Part shown: in pieces, positions 1 to 5,053 of the stretch
Layout of the letters: each line of letters starts with the position of its first letter
Position numbering within the stretch: the first letter of the stretch is position 1
DNA from: an uncultured Ruminococcus sp.
GTDB taxonomy: Bacteria > Bacillota > Clostridia > Oscillospirales > Acutalibacteraceae
Direction of reading: 5' to 3'
Length of the DNA: 5,053 bases
NCBI GenBank assembly: GCA_902803125.1
Contig: CADCOZ010000254.1
Coordinates: 1-5,053, forward strand
Made by a program: the position numbers and the translations under genes
Notes under the pieces: generated by a model
The model's input: the letters and a program-made list of their open reading frames with translations, nothing else
Databases searched by the model: none
What the model was told of the DNA's origin: nothing

Positions 1-482
1 ATGACGGGAAAATCTTCAACGGTGAAGCGGTAGATGGCTTCGGTGCCTAAGTCTTCGTAGGCGAGGATTTCGGATTTCTTGATACTGCGGGAAATGAGAG
101 CCGCCGCACCGCCGATGGCGGCAAAATAGACGACACCGTTCTTTTTCATGGACTCGATGACCGCTTCACTTCTGGCTCCTTTGCCAATCATGCCTTTCAG
201 ACCTCTGTCAAGCAGGGCAGGCGTGTATTTGTCCATGCGGTAACTGGAGGTGGGACCCGCCGGCCCGACAGCATGACCGGGTTTGGCCGGGGCAGGACCG
301 ACATAGTAAATAACCTCTCCTGCAATATCAACCGGCAGGGGTTCGCCCTTTTGCAGCAGTTCATACAGACGCTTATGGGCGGCATCCCGCCCGGTAATGA
401 CCGTGCCGGTCAGCAGAACACTGTCGCCGGCGTGAAGCTCCTTGATAACGTCATCGGTCAGCGGTAATGTGATTTTTTTCAT
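1..482 (-). CDS. Fumarate hydratase (class I), beta subunit, 3' end cut by window
   Basis: Beta (C-terminal-domain) subunit of the two-subunit oxygen-sensitive class I fumarase, which interconverts fumarate and L-malate in the cytoplasm. The ATG at 482-480 opens a frame that runs off the left edge after 160 codons. The family is usually about 180-190 residues, so roughly 25 C-terminal residues are missing because of the window edge, not decay. Visible conserved blocks are TGRDAAHK (29-36), VGPAGPTSSYRMD (72-84), LKGMIGKG (95-102), AAIGGAAAL (121-129) and EDLGTEAI (143-150); the GPTSSYRMD and KGMIGKG blocks are hallmarks of this fold. A GGAGGT ribosome binding site lies 6 bases before the ATG in a 12-base gap after the alpha gene, so the two are almost surely co-transcribed and translated together. 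The related L(+)-tartrate dehydratase beta subunit (TtdB) shares this fold and cannot be strictly excluded. Fumarase is preferred because it is the commoner function and no tartrate genes are seen. Confidence 0.93.
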   Translation of the reverse strand, partial: MKKITLPLTDDVIKELHAGDSVLLTGTVITGRDAAHKRLYELLQKGEPLPVDIAGEVIYYVGPAPAKPGHAVGPAGPTSSYRMDKYTPALLDRGLKGMIGKGARSEAVIESMKKNGVVYFAAIGGAAALISRSIKKSEILAYEDLGTEAIYRFTVEDFPV

Positions 483-494
483 GATGACACCTCC

Positions 495-1346
495 TTATAT
501 TTCGATGGTTTTGTGCCGTGCCGCATGACAGCAGATATTGACCGCCGCCGGCATACCGGCAATATGGGTGGGGGCGGTTTCAATATTCACGCCCAAAGCG
601 GTTGTCTGACCGCCTAAACCGGCGGGGCCATAGCCCATGGCATTGATGGCCGTCAGCAGTTCGTCCTCTAAGGCGGCATAACGGGTATCGGGATGATGCG
701 TATCAATCGAACGCAGGGTGGCTTTTTTGGCCAGTAAAGCGGCTTTCTCGAATGTACCGCCCAGTCCGACACCGACCACAATCGGCGGGCAGGGATTCGG
801 CCCTGCATAGCGTACCGTGTCCAGAATGAACTGCTTCACGCCTTCCAATCCCGCCGAAGGGGTCAGCATCTTAATGGCCGACATATTTTCACTGCCAAAG
901 CCTTTACAGCCCGCCAAGATACGGATTTTATCGCCGGGAACAATATCGGTATAAATCAAAGCGGGGGTGTTATCTTTGGTGTTCACACGGTCAAAAACGG
1001 GGTCATCGACAACCGATTTCCGCAGATAGCCGTCCCGATAGGCCTGACGGACACCTTCCTGCACGGCTTCTTCAAAATGCCCGTCCTCTATGACGACCCG
1101 TTCACCGTATTCCACAAACAGTATCGCCATGCCCGTATCCTGACAAATCGGGATTTCTTCCGCTTCTGCAATCCGGTGGTTCTCCAACAGCTGGTCTAAT
1201 ACGCTTTGGGCAACGGGTGCCGCTTCCGTTTGTCGGGCAGTTTGCAGGGCTGTGAGGATATCCCTGCCGATATGACAGTTCAAGTCCATAAACACGCTTC
1301 TGACCGCCTGTGTGATGTCGGCGGCTTTGATGGTTCTGATGTTCAT
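495..1346 (-). CDS. Fumarate hydratase (class I), alpha subunit
   Basis: Alpha subunit (283 residues, normal length) of the heteromeric [4Fe-4S] fumarase. It carries the iron-sulfur cluster whose open iron site binds fumarate or malate. Seen motifs: [10 protein letters not shown] (66-75) with Cys68, [17 protein letters not shown] (145-161) with Cys147, [19 protein letters not shown] (184-202) with Cys186, [16 protein letters not shown] (238-253), and a C-terminal NICCHAARH (270-278) with Cys272/273. By family spacing the three cluster ligands are probably Cys68, Cys186 and one of Cys272/273; that assignment is inference. The start at 1346 follows an AAAGGAA ribosome binding site 9 bases upstream. 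First gene of an alpha-beta operon, with its own promoter at 1388-1416. In anaerobes this enzyme usually works in the reductive branch from oxaloacetate to succinate, but the window does not show the partner genes. The TtdA tartrate dehydratase alpha subunit is the alternative within the same family. Confidence 0.95.
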   Translation of the reverse strand: MNIRTIKAADITQAVRSVFMDLNCHIGRDILTALQTARQTEAAPVAQSVLDQLLENHRIAEAEEIPICQDTGMAILFVEYGERVVIEDGHFEEAVQEGVRQAYRDGYLRKSVVDDPVFDRVNTKDNTPALIYTDIVPGDKIRILAGCKGFGSENMSAIKMLTPSAGLEGVKQFILDTVRYAGPNPCPPIVVGVGLGGTFEKAALLAKKATLRSIDTHHPDTRYAALEDELLTAINAMGYGPAGLGGQTTALGVNIETAPTHIAGMPAAVNICCHAARHKTIEI

Positions 1347-1387
1347 AATGACAGATTCCTTTCTTTGTTGGATAATGATACGGTTTT

Positions 1388-1416
1388 ATTATAATGTATC
1401 CGGCGGCACAATGCAA
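1388..1416 (-). promoter_or_regulatory. Promoter of the fumarase operon
   Basis: Read on the minus strand: -35 TTGCAT (1416-1411), exactly 17 bases, then a perfect -10 TATAAT (1393-1388). Transcription should start near 1381, giving a leader of about 35 bases before the alpha-subunit ATG. This is the best sigma-70/A match on this strand of the intergenic region. Confidence 0.8.
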
Positions 1417-1429
1417 CCGTACCCGCCGG
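1400..1429. promoter_or_regulatory. Inverted repeat bracketing the fumarase -35 box (possible operator)
   Basis: CCGGCGG at 1400-1406 and CCGCCGG at 1423-1429 form a perfect 7-bp inverted repeat with a 16-base spacer. Its centre (1414.5) falls inside the -35 hexamer at 1411-1416. The GC-rich arms stand out from the AT-rich DNA to the right. The placement would suit a dimeric repressor blocking the promoter, but no regulator is named by the sequence, and chance or a non-regulatory hairpin remains possible. Confidence 0.4.
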
Positions 1430-1535
1430 CCAAACAAGAAATTGTATAAAATGCATTATATTTTGAGAAAATAAGGACTATTTTCCGCAAAAAGAACAAT
1501 TCTCTTGTTTTGGGCGGTGTTTCGGCGTTAGTAGC

Positions 1536-1571
1536 TTGATTTTTCGACAAAATAGTATTAGAATAGATAAT
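1536..1571 (+). promoter_or_regulatory. Promoter of prs
   Basis: Best match is TTGATT (1536-1541), 17 bases, TAGAAT (1559-1564), with a start expected near 1571 and a leader of about 80 bases. A second overlapping pair, TTCGAC (1543-1548), 17 bases, GATAAT (1566-1571), is also plausible, so there may be two start sites about 7 bases apart. Transcript mapping would be needed to choose. Confidence 0.6.
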
Positions 1572-1650
1572 ACATTGATAATAGAAAGTCCATCCGCAAA
1601 ACCATGCCAGCCGATTCACTCGGCAAAAAACAGAAGGGGAGACGAACGAA

Positions 1651-2610
1651 ATGAACTTTCACGGCAAGGATATCAAAATCTTCACCTGCAACTCCAACCG
1701 ATCGGTAGCACAGCAGATTGCTGCCTGTCTGGGCATTCCGGTAGGCAAATCGGAAGTGACCTGCTTCAGTGACGGAGAAATCTCCGTATCACTGCACGAA
1801 TCTGTCAGAGGCTCCGAGTGCTTCATTGTGCAGTCCACCTGCGCACCCGTCAACGATAACCTGATGGAACTGCTGATTATGATTGATGCCATGAAGAGAG
1901 CTTCGGCCGCCAGCATTACTGCCGTTGTTCCGTATCTTGGCTATGCCCGTCAGGACAGAAAAGCCAAGGCCAGAGATCCGATTTCAGCCAAATTAGTAGC
2001 TGACCTGATTACCACAGCCGGTGCAGACCGTGTGCTGACAATGGATCTTCATGCCGCACAGATTCAGGGCTTTTTCAACATTCCGGTGGATCACTTGGTA
2101 GGCGCTCCTATCCTTGCCGGTTATTTCAAAAAGAAAATCGGTGAAAACACCGAGGATTATGTAGTGGTATCCCCTGATTTAGGTTCCGTCACCAGAGCCA
2201 GAAACTTTGCCACCCGTTTGGGCTGTCCGATTGCCATTATTGATAAACGCCGCCAGAGAGCGAACGTTTCCGAGGTTATGAACATCATCGGTGAAGTCAA
2301 GGGCAAGAAGGTTATTTTGGTAGACGATATGATTGATACCGCCGGCACCCTGTGCAACGCCGCACAGGCTGTTGTGGAAAGAGGCGGTGCCACAGAGGTC
2401 TATGCCGGTGCCACACACGCCGTACTGTCCGGTCCTGCGATTGAACGCATTAAGAGCAGTGTGATTAAAGAAGTTATCCTGCTGGATACCATCAGCATTC
2501 CGGAGGACAAGCGCCTTGACAAGTTCACTATTCTGCCGGTGGCTCCTGTTTTTGCCGAAGCCATTGAAAGAATTTATGAGGACAAGCCTGTTTCCTCCAT
2601 CAGCTTCTAA
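1651..2610 (+). CDS. prs: Ribose-phosphate pyrophosphokinase (PRPP synthetase)
   Basis: Makes 5-phosphoribosyl 1-pyrophosphate from ribose 5-phosphate and ATP, the entry metabolite for purine, pyrimidine, NAD, histidine and tryptophan synthesis; a cytoplasmic Mg-dependent enzyme. It has 319 residues, the normal length for class I Prs. Visible motifs in order: FSDGE (39-43), [10 protein letters not shown] (95-104) of the ATP site, [11 protein letters not shown] (132-142) with the metal-binding histidine at 134, [11 protein letters not shown] (174-184), the catalytic flexible loop [10 protein letters not shown] (197-206) with Lys199 and Arg201, and the PRPP-binding loop [10 protein letters not shown] (224-233). 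The ATG follows an AGGGGAG ribosome binding site with a 9-base gap, and the family N-terminus fits this start. The gene has its own promoter, and a terminator lies downstream, so it looks monocistronic, divergent from the fumarase operon and convergent with leuA. SPDLGS in place of SPDxGG is a natural variant I associate with Clostridia-like lineages; nothing catalytic is missing. Confidence 0.98.
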   Translation: MNFHGKDIKIFTCNSNRSVAQQIAACLGIPVGKSEVTCFSDGEISVSLHESVRGSECFIVQSTCAPVNDNLMELLIMIDAMKRASAASITAVVPYLGYARQDRKAKARDPISAKLVADLITTAGADRVLTMDLHAAQIQGFFNIPVDHLVGAPILAGYFKKKIGENTEDYVVVSPDLGSVTRARNFATRLGCPIAIIDKRRQRANVSEVMNIIGEVKGKKVILVDDMIDTAGTLCNAAQAVVERGGATEVYAGATHAVLSGPAIERIKSSVIKEVILLDTISIPEDKRLDKFTILPVAPVFAEAIERIYEDKPVSSISF

Positions 2611-2621
2611 AACCTTCGTGT

Positions 2622-2696
2622 GGGAGGGCTTACCCTTCCAACCTCCCGCCAGAGGCTCTGCCTTCGGACTTCGCAAGCCTTTGAAAAGCTTGCGAA
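2622..2696. repeat. Cluster of three palindromes after prs
   Basis: Starting 11 bases after the prs stop, three inverted repeats follow one another. They are GGGAGG/CCTCCC (2622-2627 with 2642-2647, with an alternative inner AGGG/CCCT), CAGAGGCTCTG (2650-2660) and TTCGCAAGC/GCTTGCGAA (2670-2678 with 2688-2696). The last is followed by AAACTTTTGTGTT, so it could act as a weak first terminator or as a 3'-end protecting structure for the prs mRNA. Whether this is a dispersed intergenic repeat cannot be told from one copy. Confidence 0.55.
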
Positions 2697-2774
2697 AAAC
2701 TTTTGTGTTGATGTTCCGTGAAGAATTTTCTGCGGCAGGCAATGCAGGTTTTGCAGAGGTTCATAAGATACAAC

Positions 2775-2818
2775 AACGCCCGTCAGACCGTATTGGCCTG
2801 AACGGGCGTTTTGTGTTT
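2775..2818 (+). terminator. Rho-independent terminator of prs, possibly bidirectional
   Basis: AACGCCCG (2775-2782) pairs with CGGGCGTT (2803-2810). The stem continues inward past one bulged A through CAG/CTG and CC/GG, closing a short GTATT loop. The 3' side runs into TTTTGTGTTT. The stem is GC-rich and long, so termination of rightward transcription is likely although it sits about 165 bases after the prs stop. Read leftward the stem is followed by a poorer TTGTTGT tract, so it may also back up leuA termination. Confidence 0.8.
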
Positions 2819-2843
2819 AACGTGCGTTCGATGATTTTGTAAA

Positions 2844-2880
2844 CTTCTCCCTCTTTGAGGGGGAAGTCAGCTCTGCTGAC
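2844..2880 (-). terminator. Tandem hairpins just after the leuA stop; likely leuA terminator or palindromic repeat
   Basis: Two adjacent stem-loops: CTTCTCCCTC/GAGGGGGAAG (2844-2853 with 2857-2866, TTT loop, one G-T pair) and GTCAGC/GCTGAC (2866-2871 with 2875-2880, TCT loop). They share base 2866. On the leuA strand the stronger hairpin comes second and is followed by only TTTAC, a weak U-tract. The leuA stop codon ends 17 bases before the first stem. The compact side-by-side hairpins look more like an intergenic palindromic element that doubles as a terminator than a classical terminator. Confidence 0.55.
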
Positions 2881-2896
2881 AAGAAGGAGTTCTCCG

Positions 2897-4585
2897 TCAA
2901 ATGTCAAAGTGGATAGGTGTTTTGGCACGGTTAATTGCACAGATGATACCACGGACAGAGGCTTTGAAAATGCCGTGGGAAATACCCACGCCAAAGACGG
3001 GGTGGCCTTCGGGGTCTTTCAGTTCAATATAGCAGATGGCACGAGAATCGGAACCGTGCGAGATGGAATGTTCACTGTAGTTGACGAACTCAAAACCCTT
3101 GATGCCAATGGTTTTCAGTGCCTTAAAGAAAGCGTCAATGGGACCGTTGCCTTCGCCGTAAATCTCCAGATCTTTGTCGGCTTCTACAATATGGATAATG
3201 CCCTTGAAGGTAGCTTTTTCGTGGTCAACATTGGTGATGATATGCCGCACCAGCCACATTTTCTGCTCGATATCCAGATAATTGCGGCGGAATACGTCCA
3301 TCAGTTCCTGCGGGGATAACTCCCGTCCGAGTTTATCGCATTCGGCTTTGACCAAGGCACCAAATTCGGGGTGCATGGCTTTGGGCAGTTCATAGCCGAA
3401 ATTATTCTGCATAATAAAGGCGGCACCGCCCTTGCCGGACTGTGAATTGATGCGGATAATCGGTTCATACTGGCGGCCAACATCGGCGGGGTCTATCGGC
3501 AGATAAGGAATTTCCCATTTATCGGAACCGGTTTCCTTCACATAGGCAAAGCCTTTATTGATAGCGTCCTGATGTGAGCCGGAAAACGCCGTAAAGACCA
3601 GATCGCCGACATAGGGCTGACGTTCACCGATTTTCATGTTGGTGCAGCGTTCGTAGATTTCACGGTATTTCGGCAGGTTGCTGAAATCCAGCTGCGGGTC
3701 AACGCCTTGCGTGAACATATTCAAACCTACCGTGACAATATCCAAGTTACCGGTGCGTTCACCGTTGCCGAATAAGGTGCCTTCAATGCGGTCAGCCCCT
3801 GCCAGTAATGCTAATTCTGCACAGGCCACACCCGTGCCGCGGTCATTGTGCGGGTGCAGGCTGATGATGGCAGATTCACGGTTCTTGAGGTGCTTGATGA
3901 AGTATTCGATCTGGTCAGCGTAGGTGTTCGGCGTACACATTTCAACGGTATTCGGCAGGTTGAGAATCAGCGGGTTGTCCGGTGTCGGCTCAAAGACATC
4001 CATCACCGCCTGACAGATGCGAACGGAATTGTCCACCTCCGTACCGGAAAAACTTTCGGGAGAATATTCAATGCGGAAATGGGTATCGCCTTCATAGCTG
4101 TCGATCAATTCTTTGATGAGTTTGGCACCCTCCACAGCAATTTCGATAATGCCGTCCATATCTTTATGGAACACGACCTTCCGCTGAAGCGTAGAGGTAG
4201 AATTGTAGAAGTGAACAATGACGTTTTTCGCACCCTTCACGGCTTCAAAAGTGCGGCGAATGAGGTGTTCTCTGGCCTGCACCAGTACCTGAATGGTAAC
4301 ATCATCGGGAATATGGCCGCCTTCAATCAGTTCACGGCAGATTTCATATTCTGTTTCGGAAGCAGAGGGAAAGCCGATTTCGATTTCCTTAAAGCCCATA
4401 TCGCACAAAGCGTGGAAAAACTCTAATTTCTGCTGAAGGTTCATCGGGTCAACAAGAGCCTGATTGCCGTCACGCAGGTCTACCGAACACCAAATAGGGG
4501 CTTTGGTAATGGTCTTGTCCGGCCATTCACGGTGTTCCATTTTGATTTGCTGAAAGGGTATATACTTCTTATAGCCTTTCTCCAT
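2897..4585 (-). CDS. leuA: 2-isopropylmalate synthase, long (yeast/actinobacterial-type) family
   Basis: Condenses acetyl-CoA with 2-oxoisovalerate to 2-isopropylmalate, the committed step of leucine synthesis, in the cytoplasm. At 562 residues it matches the longer LeuA family (yeast and Mycobacterium type) rather than the roughly 500-residue common bacterial form. An N-terminal lead with WPDKTITKAPIWCSVDLRDG (21-40) precedes a TIM-barrel catalytic domain. LRDGNQAL (37-44) supplies Arg38 and metal-binding Asp39, HPHNDRGTG (244-252) supplies metal-binding His244 and His246, and GNGERTGNLD (273-282) is the HMGL/IPMS signature. A linker region leads to a C-terminal LeuA regulatory domain from about 435 to the end, with GEGNGPIDAFFKAL (477-490), which in the family binds leucine for feedback inhibition. 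The ATG follows GGAGG by 9 bases. No other leu gene adjoins it: downstream lies convergent prs. Expression is controlled by the upstream leucine T-box, so both transcription and, by family inference, enzyme activity respond to leucine. Confidence 0.97.
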   Translation of the reverse strand: MEKGYKKYIPFQQIKMEHREWPDKTITKAPIWCSVDLRDGNQALVDPMNLQQKLEFFHALCDMGFKEIEIGFPSASETEYEICRELIEGGHIPDDVTIQVLVQAREHLIRRTFEAVKGAKNVIVHFYNSTSTLQRKVVFHKDMDGIIEIAVEGAKLIKELIDSYEGDTHFRIEYSPESFSGTEVDNSVRICQAVMDVFEPTPDNPLILNLPNTVEMCTPNTYADQIEYFIKHLKNRESAIISLHPHNDRGTGVACAELALLAGADRIEGTLFGNGERTGNLDIVTVGLNMFTQGVDPQLDFSNLPKYREIYERCTNMKIGERQPYVGDLVFTAFSGSHQDAINKGFAYVKETGSDKWEIPYLPIDPADVGRQYEPIIRINSQSGKGGAAFIMQNNFGYELPKAMHPEFGALVKAECDKLGRELSPQELMDVFRRNYLDIEQKMWLVRHIITNVDHEKATFKGIIHIVEADKDLEIYGEGNGPIDAFFKALKTIGIKGFEFVNYSEHSISHGSDSRAICYIELKDPEGHPVFGVGISHGIFKASVRGIICAINRAKTPIHFDI

Positions 4586-4631
4586 AGTGCATTACCTCCA
4601 TATAGTAAAAGATGAGATGGTCGGGGGCAAC

Positions 4632-4669
4632 AAAAAAGCCGCCCCGTCAAAAAAATGACATGGGACGAC
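4632..4669 (-). terminator. T-box attenuator terminator of leuA
   Basis: GTCGTCCC (4669-4662) pairs with GGGGCGGC (4645-4638, two G-U pairs). After a two-base AT bulge, GTCA (4659-4656) pairs with TGAC (4649-4646) around a T-rich loop, and six T's follow (4637-4632). This is the default fold when tRNA-Leu is charged. It ends 46 bases before the leuA start codon. Confidence 0.9.
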
Positions 4670-4690
4670 ACAATGCCGTGGTACCACCCA
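4661..4690 (-). promoter_or_regulatory. T-box antiterminator
   Basis: Helix A1 is TGGG (4690-4687) with CCCA (4664-4661). The seven-base bulge TGGTACC (4686-4680) is the tRNA acceptor-end receptor. Helix A2 is ACGGCA (4679-4674) with TGTCGT (4670-4665), one G-U pair and a TTG loop. The 3' half, GTCGTCCC (4669-4662), is the same segment used by the terminator, so the two folds exclude each other. Confidence 0.9.
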
Positions 4691-4905
4691 ATTTCAGATA
4701 CACAAGGTATCCCTCATGCCTCTCCAACAAGAAGCCGGTTTGTAACGGAACCGCCCGTTCTGCCTTAATTCCTTTCGGACAGAAAGCTCCGGAATGAGCT
4801 ATCCATACAGTTTTTGTCACCGCCTTACACCAACCGGCGGTTCTCTTGGCACAAACAGCTGTATCTTATTTCCTTCATCGCTTTTATGTATTCAGATTTT
4901 AGTCT

Positions 4906-4944
4906 ATTATATGCGATTGCTTTCCGTTTGTCAAGCCTTTTTTT
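4906..4944 (-). promoter_or_regulatory. Consensus promoter of leuA with upstream A-tract
   Basis: Minus strand: -35 TTGACA (4934-4929), 17-base spacer, -10 TATAAT (4911-4906). Both hexamers and the spacing are perfect sigma-70/A consensus. A run of seven A's (4944-4938) sits 3 bases upstream of the -35 and may act as an UP element. The start is expected near 4899-4900, giving a leader of about 314 bases. A constitutively strong promoter fits control by attenuation downstream. Confidence 0.93.
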
Positions 4945-5053
4945 GAACCTCCAGCTACCTTGGGGAAACCCCTTTTCTGGCGAAAAAAGGGAGAGCGGGT
5001 CTCCGGTGGAGACCTTGGCCGCAAGGCCAAAGCGACCGGACCGAGCCGACAGG
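4945..5053. repeat. Non-coding stretch with a run of hairpins, open at the right edge
   Basis: No gene is visible here. Reading left to right there are GGGG/CCCC (4962-4965 with 4969-4972, AAA loop), an overlapping alternative CCCTTTT/AAAAGGG (4970-4976 with 4985-4991), a perfect GGTCTCC/GGAGACC (4998-5004 with 5008-5014, GGT loop), and TTGGCC/GGCCAA with a GCAA loop (5015-5030). GACCG then occurs twice in tandem (5034-5043). The stretch is richer in G and C than the leuA promoter beside it. It may be an intergenic repeat element or the end of a structured RNA or terminator array of the next unit; one truncated copy does not decide. Confidence 0.5.

Larger units (their letters stand above)
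1347..1650. other. Divergent intergenic region between the fumarase operon and prs
   Basis: This 304-base stretch contains no convincing gene. It holds the leftward fumarase promoter (1388-1416) with its bracketing inverted repeat, and the rightward prs promoter (1536-1564). It also holds an imperfect AT-rich palindrome at 1446-1461 centred on AATGCATT and a small AACAA/TTGTT hairpin at 1495-1509. The part from about 1440 to 1590 is clearly more AT-rich than the genes. Short frames across it lack ribosome binding sites or recognisable protein sequence. Confidence 0.75.
4632..4899 (-). promoter_or_regulatory. Leucine T-box riboswitch (leader of leuA), specifier CUC
   Basis: All positions run on the minus strand. 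Stem I: base helix AAGC (4883-4880) with GCTT (4787-4784), a GATGA/GGA kink-turn-like motif, GGAA (4872-4869) with TTCC (4794-4791), the specifier loop, and ATACAG with CTGTAT (4864-4859 with 4810-4805). The distal arm has AGAGA (4846-4842 region) and ACCGCC/GGCGGT around a GGTTGGTGTAA loop. The specifier loop GGATAGCTCA contains CTC (4798-4796, leucine) followed by A, the usual position. Stem II TTCTGTC/GGCAGAA, a IIA/B pseudoknot and Stem III GATAC/GTATC (4711-4707 with 4701-4697) follow. The T-box TGGGTGGTACCACGG (4690-4676) has UGGU in the bulge, fitting a tRNA ending ACCA, as tRNA-Leu usually does. Uncharged tRNA-Leu(GAG) should stabilise the antiterminator and allow leuA transcription. 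Confidence 0.95.

Noticed and set aside
197..467. Two short frames (62 and 64 codons) within the fumarase beta gene
   Set aside because: Both are shadows of the beta-subunit frame, which is open across the whole stretch and carries family motifs.
1102..1437. 111-codon minus-strand frame overlapping the fumarase alpha start
   Set aside because: An alternate frame of the alpha gene that begins upstream of the predicted promoter -10.
1565..1650. Purine-type riboswitch in the prs leader
   Set aside because: The roughly 80-base leader shows no three-way junction or purine aptamer core and no attenuator hairpin before the ribosome binding site.
2179..2742. 187-codon open frame on the minus strand opposite prs
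   Set aside because: Antisense to the conserved 3' half of prs and running through the hairpin cluster; no known protein features.
2516..2842. 108-codon plus-strand frame spanning the prs end and the terminator
   Set aside because: It is out of frame with prs, its body is hairpins and the prs terminator, and it has no ribosome binding site.
2855..3319. 154-codon open frame on the plus strand across the leuA 3' end
   Set aside because: Antisense shadow of the conserved LeuA regulatory domain, starting inside the palindromic element.
3848..4426. 192-codon open frame on the plus strand
   Set aside because: It lies wholly inside leuA in the opposite direction, has no recognisable domain, and leuA has full-length family motifs there.
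4612..4797. Short plus-strand frame across the leuA leader
   Set aside because: The segment is fully explained by the T-box RNA on the other strand.
1..5053. CRISPR array, transposase, phage genes, tRNA or rRNA
   Set aside because: No regularly spaced repeats, no integrase or transposase motifs, and no tRNA cloverleaf or rRNA segment was found on either strand.

Overview
The window shows core metabolism of a low- to mid-GC Gram-positive-type anaerobe. A T-box leader, strong GGAGG-type ribosome binding sites, sigma-70/A promoters and an iron-sulfur two-subunit fumarase all fit Bacillota. Class Negativicutes (Phascolarctobacterium/Acidaminococcus/Megasphaera-like) is my best guess from protein flavour and the hairpin-rich intergenic spacers, but the sequence does not prove it.

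Layout, left to right. (1) Bases 1-1346, minus strand: a two-gene operon for class I [4Fe-4S] fumarate hydratase, alpha subunit first and then beta. The beta gene is cut by the left window edge. (2) Bases 1347-1650: a 304-base divergent intergenic region. It carries a TTGCAT-17-TATAAT promoter for the fumarase operon, whose -35 is bracketed by a 7-bp inverted repeat, and a TTGATT-17-TAGAAT promoter for the rightward gene. (3) Bases 1651-2610, plus strand: prs, ribose-phosphate pyrophosphokinase, complete. (4) Bases 2611-2896: a convergent intergenic region packed with hairpins, including a strong terminator for prs and a palindromic element abutting the leuA stop. (5) Bases 2897-4585, minus strand: a complete 562-residue 2-isopropylmalate synthase of the longer yeast/actinobacterial-type family. 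(6) Bases 4586-4934: the leuA control region, with a perfect consensus promoter followed by a complete leucine T-box leader. Stem I with a CUC specifier, Stem II, a Stem IIA/B pseudoknot, Stem III, the T-box antiterminator and a competing terminator can all be traced by hand. (7) Bases 4945-5053: non-coding DNA holding a run of hairpins.

The three transcription units are independent: fumarate/malate interconversion, PRPP supply for nucleotides and for His/Trp, and the committed step of leucine synthesis. Only leuA has clearly readable regulation: uncharged tRNA-Leu(GAG) should turn it on by antitermination. I see no mobile element, CRISPR array, tRNA/rRNA gene or novel multi-gene system. The points most worth a second look are the fully resolvable T-box, the operator-like inverted repeat at the fumarase promoter, and the three hairpin-rich intergenic elements, which may be dispersed repeats.
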